NCBI GenBank assembly: GCA_017622255.1
Contig: JAGARL010000206.1
Location: forward strand, 1-11,216
DNA from: Methanocorpusculum sp.
Lineage (GTDB): Archaea; Halobacteriota; Methanomicrobia; Methanomicrobiales; Methanocorpusculaceae
Direction: 5' to 3'
DNA: 11,216 nucleotides
Shown here: positions 6,719 through 11,216 of the stretch, piece after piece
Layout of the letters: each line of letters starts with the position of its first letter
Numbering within the stretch: position 1 is the first letter of the stretch
Program-made: the position numbers and the translations under genes
Notes under the pieces: generated by a model
The model's input: the letters and a program-made list of their open reading frames with translations, nothing else
Told to the model about the DNA's origin: nothing
Database searches by the model: none

Positions 6719-8080
6719 TCATTCATTCAGTTTTCTATTGTTTTTCCGGCTGATTCTCTGTTCCTGGAAGATGGTATGGTTTTTCAGGAGAACCGCTGCG
6801 GCGGTGACCGCAAGCACTGCGGGGATTGCCAAGTCAAAGCTTCCGGTCATTTCCAGAACCATTAAGAGAACCGCAACCGGAGCGTGAGATACGCTGCCGA
6901 AGACAGCGATCATCCCGATGACAACAAAGACCGGGATAGCCGATGCCCCGACCAGTTCCGGGAAGAGAAGATGCAGTCCGCTTCCCAAGGCCCCGCCTAA
7001 AAATCCGCCGACCGCAAGCCCCGGGGCAAACACACCGCCGGATGCTCCGCTGCCGATAGTTAACGCGGTTGCGAGAATTTTTACAAACGGCAGCAGGAGA
7101 AGCACGGTAAACGGCAGGAGGTTGTAGAGGGCAAGCTGGACAAATCCGTAGCCGGTTCCAAGACATCCGACACCGACAATCAAGGTCTCCGGGGAAAGAT
7201 AGGCGAGGAGGATAATAATCAGCCCGAAGATGCCGGCGCCGATTACCGGCTTGAGGAACTTTGGGATGCGGTATTTTTTCTCTGCGGCATCAAAGACCGT
7301 TTTTGTTCCGTAGAAGGTTTTGATATAGAGATATCCCATACCGGCGGAAAGGATTCCAAGCAGGAGGAAGAAGGGAAGCTGTACCGCAGTCCATCCCATG
7401 TCGGCTGTTCCAAAAAGCGGAGTGAACCCTTCGAAGAGGCCGAAGATTGCATATCCGGTAAGGGAGGAGACGAACGCGGGAAGCAGAGCGTCGTACTTGA
7501 AGTCCCGGAGATAGAGAATCTCCGCGGCAAGAACAGCTCCGCCGAGCGGGGCTTTGAAGATGGCGCCTACTCCGCCGCCGATTCCAACGGCTATAGCGAT
7601 TCGCCGTTCGCGAGGGGAGAGTTTCATGATGTCGGCTAATATCGAACCGAATCCGGCGGATATCTGTGCCGTCGGTCCTTCACAGCCTGCACTGCCGCCG
7701 GAGGAGATGGTGATTATCGAGGAAAGCGCCTTGACAAACGGAACTCGCCAGCGGATTTTTCCATCGCCGTGGTAGGCTTTGAGCGCTGCATCTGTTCCGT
7801 GTCCTTCGGCTTCGGGGGCGAACTTCCAGACGATGAGTCCGGAGATGAGTGCACCGAGCAGGAGAATCGGGAGAATGAGCCAGACGGTTTCCGGCGGCGC
7901 CCAGGATGCGGCATCTGCAAAGTTCAGCCCTTCTGTCGGGTAGCGGTAGCCGAGGATATTGTGTAAAAGGAACTGTGAGCCGAGCGCAATTCCTTTGAAG
8001 AAAAAGACCGCTCCAACGCCCGAGACTGCACCGACAAGGAGGCCGATGAGGAGAAGCCGGGGGATGGAGGTGTCTGCCAT
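6719..8080 (-). CDS. ClC-family chloride channel / anion transporter
   Basis: 453 residues, multi-span inner-membrane protein. The ClC selectivity-filter blocks are present: SSGGSAGCEGPTAQI (127-140) with the gating glutamate E134, GIGGGVGAIFKAPLGGAVLA (167-186) and GSGASGGVFAPGLAVGG (343-359) with the G-x-F-x-P motif (GVFAP). The usual GSGIP block is replaced by GHGTD (93-97), so the central serine position is histidine. The segment after helix G (AAEILYLRDFKYD) has no glutamate at the position of the inner proton glutamate of the E. coli exchanger. Whether it is a channel or an exchanger is therefore open. No CBS domains. No ribosome binding site is seen; TATTTA about 28 bp upstream fits a leaderless start. 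It follows the RHH gene by 38 bp. Confidence 0.93.
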   Translation of the reverse strand: MADTSIPRLLLIGLLVGAVSGVGAVFFFKGIALGSQFLLHNILGYRYPTEGLNFADAASWAPPETVWLILPILLLGALISGLIVWKFAPEAEGHGTDAALKAYHGDGKIRWRVPFVKALSSIITISSGGSAGCEGPTAQISAGFGSILADIMKLSPRERRIAIAVGIGGGVGAIFKAPLGGAVLAAEILYLRDFKYDALLPAFVSSLTGYAIFGLFEGFTPLFGTADMGWTAVQLPFFLLLGILSAGMGYLYIKTFYGTKTVFDAAEKKYRIPKFLKPVIGAGIFGLIIILLAYLSPETLIVGVGCLGTGYGFVQLALYNLLPFTVLLLLPFVKILATALTIGSGASGGVFAPGLAVGGFLGGALGSGLHLLFPELVGASAIPVFVVIGMIAVFGSVSHAPVAVLLMVLEMTGSFDLAIPAVLAVTAAAVLLKNHTIFQEQRISRKNNRKLNE

Positions 8081-8103
8081 ATGTTGTATATTGATGGGCA
8101 GAG

Positions 8104-8116
8104 GGTAAATAGATTG
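8104..8116 (-). promoter_or_regulatory. candidate TATA box for leaderless ClC transcript
   Basis: On the minus strand the sequence CTATTTAC lies centred about 28 bp before the ClC ATG at 8080. There is no Shine-Dalgarno-like sequence between them. This fits an archaeal leaderless promoter, although read-through from the RHH gene is also possible. Confidence 0.3.
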
Positions 8117-8118
8117 GC

Positions 8119-8481
8119 TTAGAGCAGACGGTCCAGCTCTTCTTTATATGCGGCAAGCTCTTCTCTGCTTTTTCCGGCGAAGATGGTCTGCGGTCTGGAA
8201 AGCAGGGCATGGAAATGCTCAAAGCGTGCGGCCTCTTCTTCTGCGATTTTGGCTGTGGTCTCTTTATTCAGTGCCCGTCCGCAGGATGCACAGAAGCGGG
8301 CATCTTTGACCGTCAGCGAACCGCAGACAGGGCAGGTGCCTGCTCCGGCATATGCATAGATGGCCTCCCGCATAAAGTCAGTCGATTTAATTCCGCGCGC
8401 TTCTGCCCGCTTCTCAACTTCAGCATGAATCTCTTCATCCATGCGAAATGTTATCTGCGTGGTTGTAACTTTAAATCCCAT
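8119..8481 (-). CDS. ribbon-helix-helix (CopG-like) regulator with zinc ribbon
   Basis: 120 residues. Residues 6-45 form a ribbon-helix-helix DNA-binding unit: strand TTTQITFRM, then helix EEIHAEVEKRAEARG and helix STDFMREAIYAYAG. Residues 50-67 are a small zinc ribbon with four cysteines (CPVCG, ten residues, CASCG; C50, C53, C64, C67). The C-terminal half is helical and charged. It is probably a dimeric transcriptional regulator, cytoplasmic. No ribosome binding site precedes the ATG; TAATATATTTTG about 25 bp upstream fits a leaderless start. Divergent from the helicase-like gene and 38 bp upstream of the ClC gene on the same strand, so it may regulate either. Its target is unknown. Confidence 0.85.
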   Translation of the reverse strand: MGFKVTTTQITFRMDEEIHAEVEKRAEARGIKSTDFMREAIYAYAGAGTCPVCGSLTVKDARFCASCGRALNKETTAKIAEEEAARFEHFHALLSRPQTIFAGKSREELAAYKEELDRLL

Positions 8482-8573
8482 GGATATATTGTCTGTTTTT
8501 CAAAATATATTAACGTTACATTCTCGGAGTTTTTCGTTAACACGCTCCAAACACCTTTAAGTTTGAAGTTACA
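8464..8573. promoter_or_regulatory. divergent promoter region with repeated GTTACA half-sites
   Basis: Between the RHH gene and the helicase-like gene, TGTAACTT (8464-8471) and AAGTTACA (8566-8573) form an 8-bp inverted pair. A third GTTACA lies at 8515-8520 within the palindrome TAACGTTA (8511-8518), and GTTAAC lies at 8536-8541. RHH proteins usually bind short symmetric repeats, so an operator here is plausible. The minus-strand TATA (TAATATATTTTG, about 8501-8512) and the plus-strand CTTTAAG (8555-8561) would be flanked or covered. Confidence 0.35.
8555..8561 (+). promoter_or_regulatory. candidate TATA box of the helicase-like gene
   Basis: CTTTAAG is centred about 27 bp before the ATG at 8585, and no Shine-Dalgarno-like sequence precedes that ATG. 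The spacing fits a leaderless archaeal transcript. Confidence 0.35.
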
Positions 8574-8584
8574 TAAAGTTATTC

Positions 8585-10252
8585 ATGCAAAATATTGCTA
8601 ATGACACAATCAACGCCGAGGACCTTCGTTTGGAGGATTTCTTCGGCCCGGTATCGAATGTTGACCCTGTTGAACTTCCTCCCCCGCCGGAGTCTTCGCT
8701 TCCGATTACGGTTTCTGTGGGCCCAAGTTCCCGCACTCTGCTCGAGTCTGCTAACGCGGCGATTCTTGCATACAACCGCAGGAACGGTGAGTCGGTCTTT
8801 TTCCAGGACAGTTCTCTCGTGGAGGTGATTAAAGACAGCAGCGGTACTCCGCTTATCCGTGAGCTGACGGCAGACCGGCTGCTTTCCATCCTTACCAGAA
8901 ATGCCTACTGGGTTGATTATCAGACGGATAAGGATGTTAAGCTGTCTCTGCCGCAGGCCCGTATGGTTCTGACTTCCACTCCCGCAGAGCTTCCGGCGGT
9001 TCGCAATCTTTCCGGGCTGTATACGGGTGTTCTTTTTACGGAGTCGGGAATTTCCGCTGAACCGGGATACCATGAGGAGACGGGGCTGTATCTTACGAAC
9101 GGGTATGCAGTGCCGCAGGTGCCGGATGTGCCGTCTGCGGAGGATATTTCCGCGGCACGGGCACTGTTTGCGGACCTTTTCGGGGAGTTTCGTTTTGCGT
9201 CTCCGGTGGATTTTGAGAATACGGTGCTCGCTGTTCTGACGCTGATTTTCCGGCGTATGATTTCCGGTCCTGTTCCTATCTGGGTGGTGGATAAGAATGT
9301 TTCCGGAGCGGGCGGTACGCTGCTTTGCCAGACGGCGGGGACGGCGGCTCTGGGGGTCGTTCCGCAGCCGAATCGGACTACGGCGTCTTCTGAGGAGATG
9401 GAGAAGCAGATTACGTCTGCGATTGTCCACGGGAGGCCGTTTGTTATTCTGGATAATGCGTCCCGGGGTACGAACTGGGCGCCGGATATTCTTTTGACGG
9501 CGACGTCGGGGACAGGTCATGTGGAGGTCCGTCAGCTTGGCAGTTATAATACGGCTTCGTGTGATAAGCCGATGACGTTTGCGGTGAACGGGATTAATCT
9601 GGACTGCCGTGCGGATGTGTCCCGCAGGGTGTATAAGACGCGTTTGTCAACAGCCCGTGCTCTGGCGGATGAGGCGCCTTTTACGCGGTCGAAGAGTGAG
9701 CTTCTTGCATTTGCGGAGGCTGTTCATCCGCAGGTTGTGTGGGCGGCAGGGGTGTTTTATGCGGTATGGAAGGCCGCGGGCTGTCCGAAGCCTGATTTGT
9801 GTTCCGGGAATGTTTCGGAGTATGATGCGTGGTATCGGCTTTGCGGGGGTTGTATGGCTGCTAACGGGTATTCGCTGTTTCTGTCGAATCTGCATGAGCT
9901 GCAGACGGAGGAGAACGGGTTTGATGAGGACGGCAGGGCAGTTATTGATTTGCTTTTTGCCCGTCTTGGAGCGGAGCCGTTTTCGGTGAAGGCTGTGCAG
10001 AAGATTCTTATCACTGAGGGCGATGCCAGAAGACGCGGTGAGGGTTTTGACGGTCTGCTGAATTATGCTTCGGAGAGGATTGTGATGCAGGCGATGTCCG
10101 GGGCTCTGACGACGCAGGCTGTTGGTCTGTGGCTTCGAGAGTATGTTGATGTGAAGTTTGCCGGATGCCGGAGGTATCTAAAGAAGGTGAGATTTCAGGA
10201 CGGTGTGAAGTATCAGATTTGTGAGGTGGTTTCTCAGAGTAAGCTGGTTTGA
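8585..10252 (+). CDS. phage/plasmid-type primase-helicase ATPase homologue lacking the Walker A lysine
   Basis: 555 residues. The protein follows the plan of the ATPase half of mobile-element primase-helicases. Residues 40-170 hold the pre-ATPase domain, ending in the usual P-G-Y-x-x-x-T-G-L-Y box (EPGYHEETGLYL, 159-170). The ATPase core spans about 195-360: VVDKNVSGAGGTLLCQT aligns with the family's D-x-P-x-x-G-T-G-K-T-L-L P-loop, but glycine 244 stands where lysine is expected. RPFVILDNASRG (284-294) is the Walker B-like strand, AVNGINLDCRADVSRRVYKT (333-352) the sensor 1 and arginine-finger region. The C-terminus carries the W-x-x-x-x-G-G-x-x-x-x-x-G-x-x-x-F-L-x-N block (416-435) and a winged-helix-like end. 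No primase domain is present or adjacent. Codons, especially in the second half, favour G/T endings (GGG, TCG, GAG, TTT), unlike the C-rich endings in the ribosomal genes. Assignment is from remembered family patterns. Confidence 0.7.
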   Translation: MQNIANDTINAEDLRLEDFFGPVSNVDPVELPPPPESSLPITVSVGPSSRTLLESANAAILAYNRRNGESVFFQDSSLVEVIKDSSGTPLIRELTADRLLSILTRNAYWVDYQTDKDVKLSLPQARMVLTSTPAELPAVRNLSGLYTGVLFTESGISAEPGYHEETGLYLTNGYAVPQVPDVPSAEDISAARALFADLFGEFRFASPVDFENTVLAVLTLIFRRMISGPVPIWVVDKNVSGAGGTLLCQTAGTAALGVVPQPNRTTASSEEMEKQITSAIVHGRPFVILDNASRGTNWAPDILLTATSGTGHVEVRQLGSYNTASCDKPMTFAVNGINLDCRADVSRRVYKTRLSTARALADEAPFTRSKSELLAFAEAVHPQVVWAAGVFYAVWKAAGCPKPDLCSGNVSEYDAWYRLCGGCMAANGYSLFLSNLHELQTEENGFDEDGRAVIDLLFARLGAEPFSVKAVQKILITEGDARRRGEGFDGLLNYASERIVMQAMSGALTTQAVGLWLREYVDVKFAGCRRYLKKVRFQDGVKYQICEVVSQSKLV

Positions 10253-10287
10253 GTTGCGTTACTGGATTTGGAAGGTTTTCTCCTTTT

Positions 10288-10321
10288 CCTGTAGACCTGA
10301 GAGAGAAGTCTGCAGGTTTTT
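10288..10321 (+). terminator. hairpin plus T run downstream of the helicase-like gene
   Basis: CCTGTAGAC (10288-10296) and GTCTGCAGG (10308-10316) form a 9-bp stem with one G-U wobble and an 11-base loop, followed by TTTTT (10317-10321), 36 bases after the stop codon. It looks like an intrinsic terminator. The arms also share the TGTAG/CTGCA words of the nearby repeats, so the same sequence may be a protein-binding site. Confidence 0.5.
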
Positions 10322-10357
10322 GAAGGCATTTTGAGCTTGTTTTTTGATTTTACGCTT

Positions 10358-10384
10358 CACTGTAGGCTGTGTAGACTCTGTAGG
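10358..10384 (-). repeat. left array of three 9-bp iteron-like units
   Basis: Read on the minus strand, three contiguous units are CCTACAGAG, TCTACACAG and CCTACAGTG. They match the right array at 24 of 27 positions in inverted orientation. Confidence 0.7.
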
Positions 10385-10459
10385 CTTTTTTGACAACATC
10401 TGTATTTTTTCTTAGAGTGATAGAGTATGGAGAGTTTGTATATTTTGAGGGAAATTATG

Positions 10460-10486
10460 TCTACAGAGTCTACAGAGCCTACAGAG
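10460..10486 (+). repeat. right array of three 9-bp iteron-like units
   Basis: Three contiguous units TCTACAGAG, TCTACAGAG and CCTACAGAG. With the left array they enclose 75 bp (10385-10459) of A+T-rich DNA containing several T runs. Tandem short units beside an A+T-rich core, next to a replication-type ATPase gene, resemble an iteron origin. The assignment is inference. Confidence 0.7.
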
Positions 10487-10605
10487 GGGCTTGGATTTGG
10501 ATTTAGAGCTTGATAATCCTTCATTTTTCCTGTAGGATATGACGGAAGGTCTGCATAATGGTAAGGTACGTTATTGAGTTTTGAGAAAACAGTTTAGATA
10601 ATTTA

Positions 10606-10650
10606 GACATGCATCCTTTTTTCGCGGTCACGACTCCGCGGATGCATGTC
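10606..10650. repeat. bulged hairpin with a perfect 10-bp outer stem
   Basis: GACATGCATC (10606-10615) pairs perfectly with GATGCATGTC (10641-10650). Inside, a one-sided bulge CTTTTTT (10616-10622) is followed by an inner stem CGCGG/CCGCG (10623-10627, 10636-10640) and an 8-base loop. No T run follows on either strand, so it is not a standard terminator. It could be part of a structured RNA or a DNA-binding palindrome. Confidence 0.55.
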
Positions 10651-10715
10651 AATGATAAGAATGTTAAACACGCTCTGCGAACATGTTAGAGTGCTGCGAG
10701 GGCAGTTTAACTCTG

Positions 10716-10727
10716 AATAATATATTG
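10716..10727 (+). promoter_or_regulatory. candidate TATA box for a plus-strand small RNA
   Basis: AATAATATATTG is a good archaeal TATA-like sequence. Transcription from it would start near 10746-10752 and run into the hairpin and T run at 10775-10814. Confidence 0.3.
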
Positions 10728-10732
10728 TATTG

Positions 10733-10900
10733 TCAAGTATAAAATTTTGCCCCAAGGGGACGAAAACTGAATATGAGAAAAGGAGGATGAGATTCATCAT
10801 CCTTCTCTCTTTTTCGCAGGGCTATCCATTCCCGAATTTCTCGGGAAACAGCCGTAAAGGCTGTGATTGCCATAAATAATGTAGTTAACATTCTTATCAT
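10733..10900 (-). CDS. possible 55-residue membrane peptide
   Basis: Minus-strand frame from ATG 10900 to TGA 10733. It begins MIRMLTTLFMAITAFTAVSR, a short hydrophobic helix, continues with a basic-amphipathic stretch (EIREWIALRKREKDDE) and ends with a hydrophobic tail (PFLIFSFRPLGAKFYT). No ribosome binding site, but a TATA-like AATATAGATA is centred about 28 bp before the ATG, fitting a leaderless transcript. I recognise no family. The start lies in the 16-bp inverted repeat. The frame is overlapped by a hairpin-plus-T-run on the other strand, so it might be fortuitous. A conserved homologue would decide. Confidence 0.35.
   Translation of the reverse strand: MIRMLTTLFMAITAFTAVSREIREWIALRKREKDDESHPPFLIFSFRPLGAKFYT
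10748..10814 (+). ncRNA. candidate small antisense RNA ending in an intrinsic terminator
   Basis: Downstream of a TATA-like box (10716-10727), about 65 nt could form a small 5' hairpin around GCCCCAAGGGG and then a strong terminator hairpin. The RNA would lie wholly opposite the 3' half of the possible 55-residue minus-strand gene. Both promoter and start are inferred; only the hairpin and T run are directly visible. Confidence 0.25.
10775..10814 (+). terminator. 16-bp hairpin followed by T5
   Basis: GAGAAAAGGAGGATGA (10775-10790) and TCATCATCCTTCTCTC (10794-10809) pair at 14 of 16 positions around a 3-base loop, then TTTTT (10810-10814). This is the best intrinsic-terminator shape in the window, yet no long plus-strand gene precedes it. 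Confidence 0.5.
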
Positions 10901-11020
10901 GGCCAGTTCGTGTACTGACCAGTATCTATATTGAACGTGAATCTATTTGATGGTAACACAAAATCAGCGAATCCTGCGAGTGATGTTTTTGCAATTCACT
11001 TTGAACATATGGGAAAAGAA

Positions 11021-11216
11021 CACAGACCACGCAGACGCGGGCTGAAAGCCCGCAGCAACGCGTCGCTCTCGCTCGTTCCACTCGCGAGCTGCTGCCGCAG
11101 CCGCTTTGGCGTTGCCCGGACAGACTCCCTTCTCTTAGATTTCGCGGATTCTCGAATCCCTTTTTGAAAATAGGGGTGCGGGGCGGCGACTCCGGCGCGG
11201 AGCCGCCCGCGGTGGA
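11021..11216. repeat. G+C-rich palindromic extragenic stretch, probably a dispersed repeat
   Basis: This stretch is much richer in G+C than the DNA just before it and holds several hairpins: GCGGGCT-GAA-AGCCCGC (11037-11053), GCAACGC/GCGTTGC (11055-11061, 11109-11115), GGATTC-TC-GAATCC (11146-11159) and GGGCGG/CCGCCC (11181-11186, 11203-11208) enclosing CTCCG-GCG-CGGAG. No convincing gene is present. The composition and stacked palindromes suggest an extragenic repeated element that continues past the window edge. Copy number cannot be seen here. Confidence 0.45.

Larger units (their letters stand above)
10284..10555. repeat. two direct copies of a TTTTCCTGTAG-N13-GTCTGCA module
   Basis: TTTTCCTGTAG occurs at 10284-10294 and 10525-10535, and GTCTGCA at 10308-10314 and 10549-10555. 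Both pairs are offset by exactly 241 bp, with the same 13-base internal spacing. The two copies bracket the inverted 9-bp arrays. The 13 internal bases are only partly similar, so the conserved parts look like selected binding words rather than a recent duplication. Confidence 0.55.
10652..10900. repeat. perfect 16-bp inverted repeat enclosing 249 bp
   Basis: ATGATAAGAATGTTAA occurs on the plus strand at 10652-10667 and on the minus strand at 10900-10885. The match stops exactly at these bases and there is no clear flanking target duplication. Both copies can be read as the start of a small reading frame, MIRMLNTL on plus and MIRMLTTL on minus. Confidence 0.65.

Noticed and set aside
6716..6727. 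Tandem ATTC triplet repeat
   Set aside because: Three short units at the 3' end of the ClC gene, too short to signify anything by themselves.
8579..9520. Long minus-strand open frame (313 codons) opposite the helicase-like gene
   Set aside because: Very arginine- and proline-rich translation with no recognisable motif. The plus-strand frame has clear family motifs, so this is a shadow of G+C-biased codons.
10358..10486. CRISPR array
   Set aside because: The units are only 9 bp, contiguous, and without unique spacers.
10603..10800. Minus-strand frame of 65 codons overlapping the hairpins
   Set aside because: No promoter or ribosome site, it covers the hairpins, and the translation has no family features. 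The alternative 55-codon frame is better supported.
10786..10878. Plus-strand 30-codon frame directly after AAAGGAGG (MRFIILLSFS...)
   Set aside because: The GGAGG touches the start codon with no spacer, and the frame begins inside the terminator-like hairpin.
11145..11160. GGATTCTCGAATCC resembling a tRNA T-arm, a possible attachment site
   Set aside because: The loop does not have the 7-base TTCRANY pattern, and no anticodon or acceptor stem is found upstream.
10931..11167. Plus-strand frame of 78 codons starting with TTG
   Set aside because: It runs through the palindromic repeat block, has a low-quality arginine/serine-rich translation and no ribosome site. It is probably fortuitous.

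Overview
The window reads as chromosomal DNA of a methanogenic archaeon, most likely of the order Methanomicrobiales. A Methanocorpusculum-like genome is my best guess, from gene content and style only. The archaeal evidence is a run of archaeal/eukaryotic-type translation genes (eS19, eL39, eL31, aIF6, eL20/LX), PDCD5, prefoldin alpha and an archaeal-type phosphoglycerate mutase. TATA-like boxes about 25-28 bp before several start codons also fit archaeal leaderless transcription.

Layout. (1) 1-2602, plus strand: the 3' part of apgM, a bactofilin-like beta-helix protein with a hydrophobic middle segment, and a protein with a SAM-methyltransferase-like core. (2) 2604-3431, minus strand: a metallo-beta-lactamase-fold hydrolase, convergent with the previous gene and one base from it. 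(3) 3564-6692, plus strand: a tight translation/protein-folding operon, rps19e - PDCD5 - PP-loop ATPase - rpl39e - rpl31e - eif6 - rplX - pfdA. Its genes overlap or nearly abut, and most have a visible GGTGA/GGAG ribosome binding site. (4) 8481-6719, minus strand: a ribbon-helix-helix/zinc-ribbon regulator followed by a ClC-type chloride channel or transporter. (5) 8585-10252, plus strand: a 555-residue protein resembling the ATPase half of phage/plasmid primase-helicases, with a P-loop that lacks its lysine. (6) 10253-11216: almost 1 kb with no clear long gene but dense structure.

The last region is the most interesting. Just downstream of the helicase-like gene lie two arrays of three 9-bp repeats (consensus YCTACAGAG) in inverted orientation around a 75-bp A+T-rich core. 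They are bracketed by two copies of a TTTTCCTGTAG-N13-GTCTGCA module. This looks like an iteron-type replication origin, or a binding region for the neighbouring protein. Further right are a bulged hairpin, a perfect 16-bp inverted repeat 249 bp across, and a possible 55-codon membrane-peptide gene on the minus strand. A candidate terminated antisense RNA on the plus strand overlaps that small gene. The window ends in a G+C-rich palindromic stretch that looks like a dispersed extragenic repeat.

Regions 1-4 look like ordinary vertically inherited chromosome. Region 5 and the left of region 6 look like a small replication module, or the remains of one, from an integrated element. No integrase, capsid or primase gene is visible in the window.
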